Assembly (NCBI GenBank): GCA_003165155.1
Contig: PLSK01000032.1
Location: 48,300 to 88,956 of the forward strand
Source: Mycobacterium sp.
Lineage (GTDB): Bacteria > Actinomycetota > Actinomycetes > Mycobacteriales > Mycobacteriaceae
DNA length: 40,657 bases
Direction: 5' to 3'
This document shows positions 25,001 through 30,859 of the stretch, one piece after another. The translations under genes were made by a program, and so were the position numbers. The notes beneath the pieces are model-generated. The model had not been told where the DNA came from. It made no database searches and saw only the letters and a program-made list of their open reading frames with translations. The stretch's first letter is position 1. Each line of letters starts with the position of its first letter.

Positions 25001-25318
25001 CGCACGCGAGAACCGGGACACCGCGGTCTCATCCACATTGACGCGGATGTCCATCGGGCGCGACTCCTGCTCGACGCGCATCCGGTCGATCTCTTCACGG
25101 GCCCGCGCGGTCTCGGTCTGCACACGCACATGCACCGGACGCTCCCGCTGGCCGTCACGGAACTTGTCGATGTCCTCGCGCGCCTTCTCGACGTCTGCAC
25201 GGACCTGTATCGAGAACTCGGCCAGCTGGCCTCTCATCTGCGTGTCGAGATCCTTACGGAACTGGCTCGCATCAGGAACGATCCGCAATCGGGCATCGCC
25301 GGCGTCGTACATGGCCAT
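19073..25318 (-). CDS. Giant phage tape measure protein with peptidase and transglycosylase domains
   Basis: A 2081-aa uninterrupted protein. Residues about 50-300 are charged coiled coil (repeated A-R-x-E pattern), and 390-550 another helical region. Around 860-960 are hydrophobic segments (FLSSAAGPLAALTSVGIPLVMMF). Gly/Ala/Pro-rich linkers occupy 1200-1480. Near 1590-1720 is an M15/VanY-like zinc peptidase pattern (SLHSAGFAFDFSPSDGD ... GHSDHVHWA). Near 1760-1870 is a transglycosylase-like segment (WSAFDQLIDHESGWKATAQNPSSSAYGLGQFLNSTWASVGG). Tape measures set siphovirus tail length, and the murein domains help DNA entry. The start overlaps the upstream stop (TGATG). No other tail gene is present, which is unusual. 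Confidence 0.88.
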   Translation of the reverse strand: MAMYDAGDARLRIVPDASQFRKDLDTQMRGQLAEFSIQVRADVEKAREDIDKFRDGQRERPVHVRVQTETARAREEIDRMRVEQESRPMDIRVNVDETAVSRFSRAVENARRAVERANDGIIASDRRVANNRLQAASANAAIVQSERGIESARRRTAQANAEVDRLEQKFSDARENRAAEINPLLIAAENALERARAKGDLAGIARNENNLNEMRKALGSTTEELTKLEESLARAKFRAQQAESAEAQAVDSGANVRRRAQQVEASLAASIDDTTRARQRATYASQDLVRTVDDEIKKSRDLSRELSTLGKDFEKAFPVSHLADAFSDMAPVIGMLPAMALGVGEVVAAVQQLAGASLALPGIFAGVGASLATLLVGVHGVGEAYKALGTDAAQSGEESRQHAIEVRQANEQLTTATREQGDAERERSRAVRDSRQEMEDLNLQLRGGQIDTAEAVLEAQKARRDLATGHFKDGLDRQEAQLRVLSADQRVAESTENQNKLRTRQADIGDRVTQADDRLAGAHQRVAQAQERVNDVNTKVSASQRALNTVMAQLSPNAQEFAKTIFDLVRSGPLKELQTNTSQNLFAGMSTSLKTLVASDLPTLKTGMGAVATSMNSDFKTLFGSLGNDSTKNLLTRIFGDTAQAQTLLKTSIDPIIHAVGTLAAAGADTLPRLADGMGKAADRFNAFISAADKDGRLDKWINDGLTGFTELGNILINIGQSVNGVSKALGGEGLLKQLEDGTKKLADFLNSTKGRDDLRKLFEDGKVELQQIKPILEALPGIFGSVFGAARDAVGGWIPLLNVATGLLKDFPGLTQGVAEGFLAWKSLSPVFTVLGDGLNLGATKLRSVQNEITNTRLLADREMSTTATIFQKVAGEEGVGKLAGAVSFLSSAAGPLAALTSVGIPLVMMFVEKLHQGMNDAANYVHAVQTETDQLISTLDKVTNMTGTETRKKIADELTNYNPSDPAAARGNALGAAESLGIGGDSGQDLISGVLPGGENLYQKNMNTLRGLVRKQVDAEITPGGIGDTLTAKGITPDVLTDALLGEPGALKKVREATGAIHQDLPGWDLEQMAKIVVGSGGTSLSQALLVGQSMNFEKFGAASAVSQATASQAAAVPQPHLKPEFVGEFGSDAVVSSDGKNVAIVSKHAPTQQEREAFKASGTAVEQGVPPNADKWTYSLSGDDARKYTFKEGGATPHATGPLPDGGYQAVIHPSEWVSNKTGRQTLGDDFLGAANQGKVDLSLLPHFDPGGPGDVNPQTGDPLGPTGPSPDSGGGIMSALMAGTQNVLGNLGGNKGADATPGPGGNAGADATPGPGNAAAAAAKPDPFLGMPGLFGLIGAGRAADPAAATAQWGQQTMGWLANWGANTLGSAATTLYSGALDFFGLGKSVLSPSNKWTQDGLKFGTGMLDRFGGGGVGTDVDDVTTGKWGNLLGLFGGLGGANPAVTSVINGQPAAGSTASSVAAAGSTAAVTGGSATPTGDMVAANPNSRANIQLGGTTTAAVQRAGLSPLYKPGTTWDGGAIPAGSNIPPQIAQLAKQFGLTAKTDPHGSLHSAGFAFDFSPSDGDYGPAGRDRMDSFASFIKNNLSSQTLELIHYDPGVAAKEVAFDPSKGPYWGIAGAQDVDHPGDKYQSYFTGGDEGYSGHSDHVHWATDVAPVFTQTAAAAGTPATAANPAAGRGGAMSPALRAQIAGGDLKTRARAMYLQSGMPPGEWSAFDQLIDHESGWKATAQNPSSSAYGLGQFLNSTWASVGGSKTDDPMQQLPYIFAYLKSRPDYHGSPAAAWSLWQSRSPHWYDTGGNWPTGTLGFNASGHTETVLNGPQSQDVHQAITTAAQTINNQSQAQPQAPQARHMQPGIQQGPDSAQHMLPPTPQPTQAAPGGPAGGKPAPPAALSPLGPASQQAPTAPQPDGAGPQTPQGAWTPGSGDHVLPAIKTGIMSGASTLGNLAGMAASAAAAAGTFGAAGAAGAATKGLPGGGKNIGSMVAGLFNEGGKIAVDIANIPSSLMVGTLTPGTTANASGQTYHPPQQAPAVASRGGPTYNLSGTRNLDEALDAIKLKESQEQQSHLANYRAWP

Positions 25319-25488
25319 CAGCGACCCCTACCGCCAGAGCGGCGACGATCCCGGTACGCCTTCAACCGGCATGCATCGGAACACCACCGCCGAACAGCAC
25401 CGCGGGCCGTGTTGCGCACAGGCTGCCCACACCAGCTGCACGAAACCGCTGTCGGGCGGTACCCAAGGTACCCAAAACCGCTACTCAT
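25318..25488 (-). CDS. Small zinc-ribbon-like protein before the tape measure gene
   Basis: A frame of 56 aa if begun at ATG 25488 (the ORF track start at 25581 gives 87 aa). It carries CSWCGQP-x11-RRWCSDACRLKAYRDRRR, a C-x2-C ... C-x3-C pattern common in short actinobacterial and phage proteins that bind zinc and perhaps DNA. Its stop overlaps the tape measure ATG. No convincing SD is seen at either start, so the start is uncertain. Confidence 0.5.
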   Translation of the reverse strand: MSSGFGYLGYRPTAVSCSWCGQPVRNTARGAVRRWCSDACRLKAYRDRRRSGGRGR

Positions 25489-25610
25489 CAGCCGAAACAC
25501 CCTGAAAAACCGCGTACGGGCCAAAACCCCCAGAGTCGTACATCTTGCGAGCCACAGTGCACCCCGGACGGGGGCGGCCACCGGGGGGCGGGGTGGTCCC
25601 CATGGGGGGT

Positions 25611-25639
25611 GAGGAGAGTTTCAACCCGAAACTCTCCTC
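25611..25639. repeat. Strong perfect hairpin (12-bp arms, 5-nt loop)
   Basis: GAGGAGAGTTTC (25611-25622) and GAAACTCTCCTC (25628-25639) are fully complementary. No T-run follows on either strand, so it is not a standard rho-independent terminator. It may be an RNA processing or protein recognition site between HNH and the tape measure operon. Confidence 0.6.
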
Positions 25640-25663
25640 GTTGAGCTGCGGCGATGGTCTCAT

Positions 25664-25728
25664 GGTTGACGTCTTCCAGCGTGCAGCCGACTCGAGCGCG
25701 CCACGGTTGACGTCTTCCAGCGTGCAGC
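25664..25728. repeat. 24-bp perfect direct repeat
   Basis: The unit beginning GGTTGACGTCTTCCAGCGTG occurs at 25664-25687 and 25705-25728, with starts 41 bp apart. It lies just downstream of the minus-strand HNH gene. Iterated sites next to HNH could be terminase or replication-protein binding sites. Confidence 0.7.
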
Positions 25729-25772
25729 TGGCGCGGAGGTGGCCGGCGCCAGCAAGATGGTCGCGGCTGCGG

Positions 25773-26150
25773 TCATCGCTTGAACCCGGGGTGGCGTTCG
25801 GGCGTGCGCTTCCAACTGTTGCGGCCGCGTTTGGCTTGCTTCTGGGTTTCGACGTTGTGGCAGTTGTGGCAGACGGCTCGAAGGTTGCGCGGGTCGCGCG
25901 GGTTTCCGCCTTCGCTGATGGCCAGGATCTTGTCGACGATGTTCGCGGCGCCAGTGCATCCGGGCGCTTTGATTTGGCATTGATGGTTGTCGCGTTTGAG
26001 GATCTGTAGGCGGAGTTTGCGCCATTCGTGTGTGTGGACGAATTGCGCGCTGGCTGTCTGTTTCTCGGACCACGTCATGCCGCTGCTACCTCCGTCTGCG
26101 GGGGGTCGTCGGCGGGGTGTTCCGGCGGCGGGCGCGCTGGTCACTGTCAT
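25773..26150 (-). CDS. HNH endonuclease-family protein
   Basis: A 125-aa protein. After a disordered start come 'HTHEWRKLRLQILKRDNHQCQIKAPGC' and 'ANIVDKILAISEGGNPRDPRNLRAVCHNCHNVETQKQAKRG', the beta-beta-alpha metal fold with paired cysteines. Phage HNH proteins of this size work with terminase in DNA packaging. Here the residue usually His after Asp (VDH) is Lys (VDK), so catalysis may be altered or lost. The minus-strand operon continues upstream with small early genes. No terminase follows. Confidence 0.8.
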   Translation of the reverse strand: MTVTSAPAAGTPRRRPPADGGSSGMTWSEKQTASAQFVHTHEWRKLRLQILKRDNHQCQIKAPGCTGAANIVDKILAISEGGNPRDPRNLRAVCHNCHNVETQKQAKRGRNSWKRTPERHPGFKR

Positions 26151-26219
26151 CGGCTACCGGCGGCGCAGCGCAACGCAGCGGAGTCAGGATCTCCGTCTGG
26201 CTGCGCCGCGCCGCCGTGG

Positions 26220-26654
26220 TCATCGGTTGTCGGTCTCGTCGGGTTCGGGCGCATAGCCGAACTCTCGGCGCAGCTCAGCGACGGCCTCTCGGTATGTCGG
26301 TTTCTCGGGTGGGTAGCCGTATTTTCGGCGCAGCTCTGCGACGGCCTCTCGGTATGTCGGTTTCTCGGTCTCGTCGGTCATTTCGTGTCTTTCGTGTTGT
26401 TGATCAGGTAGTGGTGAACTGCGCGGCCGGACGCGACCGCGGGTGATGGTGCGCGCTGTCTCTGGGTCGATTGCCCGGTTCATGTACGGCCGTGAGCAGG
26501 CCGGGACATTGTTTCCGGTGATGGTGATTTCTCGTGGCGCCTCGACGTCGGCGGGTTTTGGTTTTGTGGCGGCGAGTCGTAGAAGGTCATCAGGCGTGAG
26601 CGGGGTGTTCCGGTACGTTTGCATCAGTGAGCCGGTTATGTGGTCAGAGTTCAT
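26220..26654 (-). CDS. Protein with tandem 20-residue repeat
   Basis: A 144-aa frame. Residues 1-75 resemble a small phage protein (TPDDLLRLAATKPKPADVEAPREITITGNNVP). Residues 97-136 are two tandem copies of EKPTYREAVAELRRxxGYxP, encoded by a 60-bp direct repeat (26247-26306, 26307-26366). An internal ATG at 26381 (MTDETEKPTYREAV) after ACGAAAGACACGAA may be the true start of a 53-aa repeat protein. In that case the upstream part is a separate gene ending in another frame (…RAVHHYLINNTKDTK-stop, overlapping ATGA). Function unknown. Confidence 0.5.
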   Translation of the reverse strand: MNSDHITGSLMQTYRNTPLTPDDLLRLAATKPKPADVEAPREITITGNNVPACSRPYMNRAIDPETARTITRGRVRPRSSPLPDQQHERHEMTDETEKPTYREAVAELRRKYGYPPEKPTYREAVAELRREFGYAPEPDETDNR

Positions 26655-26665
26655 GGGTCGGTCCT

Positions 26666-27073
26666 TTACTGTCTCGTGGCTTTGGTGCCGTGGCGTTTTG
26701 CGACGGCAGCTCGTCCTGCGTCGCCGGGCCGTTCGATCGGTGCGGGGCGCGGATGTTCGACGCCGAACCGCTTCTTGATCTCGGCTCGGGCGTTGTCGCC
26801 GGGACGGGTGGCCGGCGGGTGGCCGGCCAAATGGATGGCGGTCAGATGGCCAATGACCTTTTCCCCGTCGACGGCACCGGATTCGTTGGTGAACGCGGCC
26901 GGGTTAGCGGCGGAAACGAAAGCGTCGAGCTGCGAACCAGACAGGACTTTGGCTGCGTGGGTTCGGATCTGCTCGGCCGCGTCTGGGGCTCGGAGTTTAG
27001 CGGTGAGTGCGGCGAATTCACCGGCGCTCATCCGGGTGATGGCTTCCTCTGCTTCAGCCGGCAAGTCGGGCAT
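26666..27073 (-). CDS. Hypothetical phage protein
   Basis: A 135-aa protein (MPDLPAEAEEAITRMSAGEFAALTAKLRAPDAAEQIRTHAAKVLSGSQLDAFVSAANPAAFTNESGAVDGEKVIGHLTAIHLAGHPPAT...). The part AAFTNESGAVDGEKVIGHLTAIH recalls the 'F-x-DDDGxVDxxKV' segment near the end of some actinophage scaffold-like proteins, but I cannot assign this. It overlaps the upstream HTH gene by 20 bp, in the same minus-strand operon. Confidence 0.5.
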   Translation of the reverse strand: MPDLPAEAEEAITRMSAGEFAALTAKLRAPDAAEQIRTHAAKVLSGSQLDAFVSAANPAAFTNESGAVDGEKVIGHLTAIHLAGHPPATRPGDNARAEIKKRFGVEHPRPAPIERPGDAGRAAVAKRHGTKATRQ

Positions 27074-27422
27074 TTCGGCGCCTCTCCTTGTATGTCATCA
27101 CTTCTGCCTCTTCGATGAGCCATCGGCCGCTGACCTTCACGGCGCCCAGTTCGGGGGCGATCTGTCGGACGAAGCGGGTTGTGCAGCGGAGAATTTCCGC
27201 GGCTTCCCGAACGCCGATGGGAGCTTTCGCTTCTGATTGTCCTGGCGTGCAACCTGTTGCACTTCCGGATGCGGAAGTGGAAACCTCGAGTTCGAGTGCG
27301 CGCACAAGCTCCGACTCCCACCCTTGTATGGGCGGCTTGGGTGGGAGTTTGTCTCCGCGCCTGGCCTTCAGTTCCTGGTCAGCGGCGAATAACGCCAGCC
27401 GAAGCAGACGTGGTGTCAGCAT
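27054..27422 (-). CDS. Helix-turn-helix DNA-binding protein (MerR/Xis-like fold)
   Basis: A 122-aa protein. Residues 68-118 (IGVREAAEILRCTTRFVRQIAPELGAVKVSGRWLIEEAEVMTYKERR) form a winged helix of the excisionase/MerR type. The N-terminal half is polar. It may be a second recombination directionality factor or a transcription regulator of the early operon. It is the only regulator-like gene found between helicase and HNH. Confidence 0.6.
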   Translation of the reverse strand: MLTPRLLRLALFAADQELKARRGDKLPPKPPIQGWESELVRALELEVSTSASGSATGCTPGQSEAKAPIGVREAAEILRCTTRFVRQIAPELGAVKVSGRWLIEEAEVMTYKERRRNARLAG

Positions 27423-27601
27423 CCACCAACGCCGCGCTGTTGTACTCGCTCGTAGGCGTCGTACAACGCCAGGATGAGATCGCGTGTCTCGTCGAGCTCG
27501 AGATCGAATTGCAGCCCAGGCCCGGCGGTTAGCGTGATCGGCCGCGCGGTTGTGCCGTTGGTGATCACATTCGCCCGGAACCGTTTGGGCCGTATCCGCA
27601 T
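27416..27601 (-). CDS. Small hypothetical protein
   Basis: A 61-aa protein (MRIRPKRFRANVITNGTTARPITLTAGPGLQFDLELDETRDLILALYDAYERVQQRG). It has a basic N-terminus, likely a beta hairpin, then an acidic-led helix. It overlaps the downstream HTH gene start by 7 bp, supporting its translation. A good SD (AAAGGAGAG) precedes ATG 27601. No family recognised. Confidence 0.5.
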   Translation of the reverse strand: MRIRPKRFRANVITNGTTARPITLTAGPGLQFDLELDETRDLILALYDAYERVQQRGVGGC

Positions 27602-27686
27602 GGGACTCTCCTTTCGTTGTCAGAGGGTTCGGTCACCGCGGGCCCGGACGCCGTTGTCGCGGGCCCGCGGTGAATTAGACGAAGCG

Positions 27687-28190
27687 CTAGAAGACTTCGC
27701 CCGCGGGGACGAGCCGCGCGACCCGAACGTGGATCTCCTGGCACTCGGGATCAATGGTGACTTCGTAGATGCCTGGTGACGGGACGTCGGGATCACCCGA
27801 CGGCAGGTTTCCACGCCACGACCGTCGTTCCTCCTGCTGCGGGTCGTAATGCCAGACATGGCTTGTGGTGAGACCGAGTTGAATCTCTTTACTCGACTTC
27901 ACACGGCGCCCGTCTGAGTAGTGGTGAAGGTCACCGAATTGTGCTGCGAGAGAAGTTATTTCCTTGCCGATGGCGTCGATCGCGTCTAGCTCGGTTTCGT
28001 GATCCTCGTCGCACTCGGAACCGCCGATAGCGTCGGTGGTCCAGTCAGTTCGCTCCCGGAGAATCGCTGCGGCGTACTTCAGCACGTCGGTCGCCTTGCA
28101 GTAGTCGGCTTCGAAATCAATCATTGGTTGGGTTCCCTTCTCATTTGTTGTGGTGGTGGTGATTTCGTTGTGGTGCTCAGTGGTGGTCAT
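27687..28190 (-). CDS. Hypothetical acidic phage protein
   Basis: A 167-aa protein from ATG 28190, which overlaps the upstream stop (ATGA). The first 20 residues are His/Thr-rich, and a stronger SD (GAGAAGGG) precedes MIDFEADYC at 28124, giving 145 aa. The main part (CKATDVLKYAAAILRERTDWTTDAIGGSECDEDHETELDAIDAIGKEITSLAAQFG...) is acidic and helical, and it ends with a predicted strand region (GIYEVTIDPECQEIHVRVARLVP). No known motif. Confidence 0.5.
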   Translation of the reverse strand: MTTTEHHNEITTTTTNEKGTQPMIDFEADYCKATDVLKYAAAILRERTDWTTDAIGGSECDEDHETELDAIDAIGKEITSLAAQFGDLHHYSDGRRVKSSKEIQLGLTTSHVWHYDPQQEERRSWRGNLPSGDPDVPSPGIYEVTIDPECQEIHVRVARLVPAGEVF

Positions 28191-28351
28191 GGTGTGCCTT
28201 TCGTGTTGGTGTTGGTGATGCGGTAGAAGTGCACGGTTCGGCCGTGCAGTGGCAGTTCGGGTTGCAACGTGTTGCGGCACGGCTGCCCGGGCTTGGCGCC
28301 GCATAGACCGCAACGTTCTGTGAGCGCAGCCTCGATTTGAGAGGTGTTCAT
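28187..28351 (-). CDS. Small zinc-finger phage protein (paralogue 2)
   Basis: A 54-aa protein starting at ATG 28351 (overlapping the stop of the gene before, ATGA). It has the C-x2-C-x4-PGxPC-x11-H pattern: RCGLCGAKPGQPCRNTLQPELPLHGRTVHFYRI. This is nearly the whole protein. The same domain occurs in the gene at 28348-28647 and at the N-terminus of 10618-11157. The stop overlaps the next start (ATGA). Confidence 0.6.
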   Translation of the reverse strand: MNTSQIEAALTERCGLCGAKPGQPCRNTLQPELPLHGRTVHFYRITNTNTKGTP

Positions 28352-28647
28352 CGCTGCGCGCTTTCGTGGCGGGGGTCGCTGAAGTTGTGGCCCAAGCTCG
28401 GTCCAGAGCTGGGAACGACTCCGCCGGCGACTACACGGGCAATGCACGGAATGCGGCGGACCTGGTGGTCGTCGCGGGTACACCAGTGGCCGGGCTCAGC
28501 GCCGCAGTGTGAGCAGCTGACTTCGAGGGCCCCGGTGTCTTGGTATGCCTGCCGGATTGGCCGCCCTTTCATGACTGCGTCCCATTCTGTTGCTTCGAGT
28601 AACTGAGCCTTGACCAGCAACAACCCGATTTTGGGCACGTTTGGCAC
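28348..28647 (-). CDS. Small zinc-finger phage protein (paralogue 1)
   Basis: A 99-aa protein. The N-terminal part (KIGLLLVKAQLLEATEWDAVMKGRPIRQAYQDTGA) precedes a cysteine domain (VSCSHCGAEPGHWCTRDDHQVRRIPCIARV), related to the two other zinc-finger genes of the element. It lies 72 bp after the helicase gene and is translationally coupled to the next gene. A nucleic-acid-binding role in replication is possible. Confidence 0.6.
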   Translation of the reverse strand: MPNVPKIGLLLVKAQLLEATEWDAVMKGRPIRQAYQDTGALEVSCSHCGAEPGHWCTRDDHQVRRIPCIARVVAGGVVPSSGPSLGHNFSDPRHESAQR

Positions 28648-28719
28648 GTTTGCCAGGTATGACGGGATAGCGTGCGTGCGCTTAGACGAACCCGTAAAGA
28701 GGTGCCAAAGGTGCCCTTG

Positions 28720-30159
28720 CTAGTCGTCATCTGCAGCGACCTCCTCGGAGAGCCCGATTCCGCTGCGCCATCGCTTGCCGTGGACGGGTTTTGCTGCGGG
28801 GTAGCCGCGGGTGTCTAGGGCGTTGCCGAAAGCTCCGCGGCCTACGGGGTCGCATCCGTCGGACTCTTGCCACCGCTGCCAGGCCGCGTATAGCGCGCTG
28901 GTCGTTGCGCGGAACATTGACCCGGTGTGGCATCTGTCGGCGATGAATCGGCCGACTGCGTCGCTGTTTCGGCGGTAGGTGTCGGTTGCTTCGCGTACGG
29001 TCGCGGGTTCGTCGAGACCGCGCTCGAGGTAATCGCGGTAGCCGGCCACCGCCCAGGCGAGAATGCCGTCTGCCTCGAGCTGTAGTCGGGCGTCGAGCTC
29101 GTTGTCTTGTTCTTTTTCAGGAATGACGACGCCGAAGGGCACGACTCGCAGCCGGCGCCAGATCGCGGCGTCGTCGCCGGAAACTTTCGGTAGATGATTG
29201 GTGATGAGCAGTGGGGTGTGGGATGGCGTGAACTCGACGAAGTCTTGACGCATCCGGCGGGCGCGGATCGTGTCGCCGCCAGTCAGCCTTTTCATGGTTG
29301 CTTCGGCGAGTCGTCGGTCTTTGTCCGTTTCTGAGACGACGACCCATCGCACGCCACGCAGGTCCATTTCCCCTGTGGGGTGGCCGCCGTCGCGGTGCAT
29401 GAAAAGGTCCGGTTCTGCAGTGCATGCGTAGTCACCGAACGCATATCGAATCGCTTTGTCGAGAACTGACTTTCCGTTGGCGCCGACGCCAGTCAAGATC
29501 CCTAAGACGTGTTCGACAACCGCGCCGAGCAGTCCGATGCCGGCGAGTCGTTGGAGGAATCCCCTTACCTCGGCGTCGGGTAGGACGCGGGCCAAGAACG
29601 CCGTCCACAGCGGTGATTCAGCGCCTGGATGGTAGGCGCCGCGACAGACTTTTGTGATTCGGTCGTGGGGGCTGTGGGGCCGCAGTTCGAATGTGCGTAT
29701 GTCGAGAGTCCCATTGGCGACATTGAGAAGGTGTGCGTCGCTGTCGAGGTCACCTGCAGCCGAGGCAAATGGCCGGAGCGCTGCAGCAAGGTCAAGTACG
29801 CCGGCGACACCGGACGCTGATTCGCATTTCCGGACGTCGGCCCGCAGCTCCTTATCATCGAGGCTGTCGGCCAGCGCCTGGCGCAGCTCGGCCAACACAG
29901 CACGCTTGGCACGCCCGCGGTCGTCGAAGGCAAAGCGCGTGCCGTCCCACTGGTGCCATCCGAGGCCGGTGACATGGAGCAGTTTGCCGGCGTAACGATC
30001 AGCGAGACGATAAGCCATCCGCGCCTGGCCGCGGTGTACCTGCGTTGGGTCTGGTTCTACTTGACCGTTGGTTTCCGCGCGATGGCGTTCGACCGCAGCC
30101 ATCGCACGAGATTGGATTTCAGCATGGTCTCCCGTCACGACGCCGCCCGTCTGAGCCAT
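28720..30159 (-). CDS. SF3 helicase of the phage/plasmid primase (D5/P4) family
   Basis: A 479-aa protein. The D5_N-like region is about residues 160-210 (SPLWTAFLARVLPDAEVRGFLQRLAGIGLLG). SF3 motifs are Walker A 'GVGANGKSVL', Walker B 'RWVVVSETDKD', and motif C 'FTPSHTPLLITNHLPKVSGDDAAIWRRLRVVPF' with its sensor Asn. No separate archaeo-eukaryotic primase core is obvious at the N-terminus. Satellite elements (P4, SaPI, phiRv) commonly replicate with such a helicase. It overlaps the DUF2742 gene by 25 bp. Corresponds in position to the phiRv1/phiRv2 primase genes. Confidence 0.88.
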   Translation of the reverse strand: MAQTGGVVTGDHAEIQSRAMAAVERHRAETNGQVEPDPTQVHRGQARMAYRLADRYAGKLLHVTGLGWHQWDGTRFAFDDRGRAKRAVLAELRQALADSLDDKELRADVRKCESASGVAGVLDLAAALRPFASAAGDLDSDAHLLNVANGTLDIRTFELRPHSPHDRITKVCRGAYHPGAESPLWTAFLARVLPDAEVRGFLQRLAGIGLLGAVVEHVLGILTGVGANGKSVLDKAIRYAFGDYACTAEPDLFMHRDGGHPTGEMDLRGVRWVVVSETDKDRRLAEATMKRLTGGDTIRARRMRQDFVEFTPSHTPLLITNHLPKVSGDDAAIWRRLRVVPFGVVIPEKEQDNELDARLQLEADGILAWAVAGYRDYLERGLDEPATVREATDTYRRNSDAVGRFIADRCHTGSMFRATTSALYAAWQRWQESDGCDPVGRGAFGNALDTRGYPAAKPVHGKRWRSGIGLSEEVAADDD

Positions 30160-30536
30160 GGCCGTGCCGCGTAGAAGTCTTTGCGCTGGTTTATCTCCCG
30201 CGCGATACGCGGCCAGTCCGCAGCTGCAGCTACAGCCCTTGACGCTTCCGCCCGGGACTGCTGGGCGCTCTCCACTCGCAGCGCCCAGTGCTGTGCTCCG
30301 TCAAGGAGCGCAGCCCATTTAGCTGGGTCGTCGTGCGCCAGCGAGCACCAGGCGGGCGTGCCTGCCACCGGCCAGCCGTTGGCCTGGCTCAGGACTGCGG
30401 TGACGAATTCGTGAACAGACCACCAATTGACTTGCTGTGACTCGGTCGTGGGTGTCGAGGTAGTAGAATCAGGGCTAGCGATTGGCGTCGTCGAGATGGG
30501 CCGGGCCGGAGTGTCCGGCCTATTTCGTTCGGGCAT
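30135..30536 (-). CDS. DUF2742-family phiRv protein
   Basis: A 133-aa protein. A Thr/Ser/Pro-rich leader precedes 'QVNWWSVHEFVTAVLSQANGWPVAGTPAWCSLAHDDPAKWAALLDGAQHWALRVESAQQSRAEASRAVAAAADWPRIAREINQRKDFYAARPWLRR'. I recall this pattern from the phiRv1/phiRv2 genes between xis and primase. No activity is known. Its ATG overlaps the xis stop (TAATG). Confidence 0.75.
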   Translation of the reverse strand: MPERNRPDTPARPISTTPIASPDSTTSTPTTESQQVNWWSVHEFVTAVLSQANGWPVAGTPAWCSLAHDDPAKWAALLDGAQHWALRVESAQQSRAEASRAVAAAADWPRIAREINQRKDFYAARPWLRRAAS

Positions 30537-30760
30537 TACGCACCGCCGCCGAACGGCACCATGGCGGCGTCGATCTCGTCGCGGCGTAGCCGGACTACGC
30601 GCGCACCGAGCCGGTAAGCGGTCAGTCTGCCATCGCTCACCATTGAATGCACAGTCCGAGTTGTTACGCCGAGGTAGTCGGCGGTCTCGCGTATCGACAG
30701 ATAGGCAGGCCGCGACGAAGTAGCGTGCAGTTTGTTGGAACGGCCAGGATTACTGGACAT
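30536..30760 (-). CDS. xis: Excisionase (Xis), HTH_17 fold
   Basis: A 74-aa winged-helix protein: 'AYLSIRETADYLGVTTRTVHSMVSDGRLTAYRLGARVVRLRRDEIDAAM'. It matches the excisionase family of phiRv-type elements and directs integrase toward excision. A hairpin (30765-30800) enclosing its probable SD lies directly upstream. It is coupled to the DUF2742 gene and presumably transcribed with the helicase. Confidence 0.85.
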   Translation of the reverse strand: MSSNPGRSNKLHATSSRPAYLSIRETADYLGVTTRTVHSMVSDGRLTAYRLGARVVRLRRDEIDAAMVPFGGGA

Positions 30761-30764
30761 AAGG

Positions 30765-30800
30765 TCTCCGAAGGCATGCAGAACTAGTGGCCTCCGGAGA
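30765..30800 (-). promoter_or_regulatory. xis: Hairpin covering the xis ribosome-binding site
   Basis: In minus-strand sense, TCTCCGGAGGC (30800-30790), a 14-nt loop and GCCTTCGGAGA (30775-30765) pair over 10 of 11 positions. The second arm contains CGGAGA, the only SD-like sequence before ATG 30760, so the stem would mask it. This suggests translational control of excisionase. Confidence 0.55.
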
Positions 30801-30859
30801 GAGGGCCGACATAAAGTGCGGCAAAGCGAACCTTAGCGCATCGCGCCGAAAGTCAGTGT

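Larger units (their letters stand above)
25489..25772. other. Non-coding, repeat- and hairpin-rich stretch; candidate packaging (cos) region
   Basis: No credible gene. It contains a very GC-rich run with CGGACGGGGGCGG (25565-25577), a strong hairpin GAGGAGAGTTTC-aaccc-GAAACTCTCCTC (25611-25639), and a perfect 24-bp direct repeat (25664-25687 and 25705-25728). In cos phages of Gram-positive hosts the cohesive end usually lies beside an HNH and terminase genes, as here beside HNH. It may therefore be a terminase recognition site, or just the deletion scar where structural genes were lost. Confidence 0.35.

Noticed and set aside
25664-25728. Possible CRISPR array from the 24-bp repeat
   Set aside because: Only two units with a 17-bp spacer, no cas genes and no further repeats.
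26247-26366. Possible CRISPR or VNTR locus
   Set aside because: The 60-bp units are contiguous and in frame, so this is an intragenic duplication.
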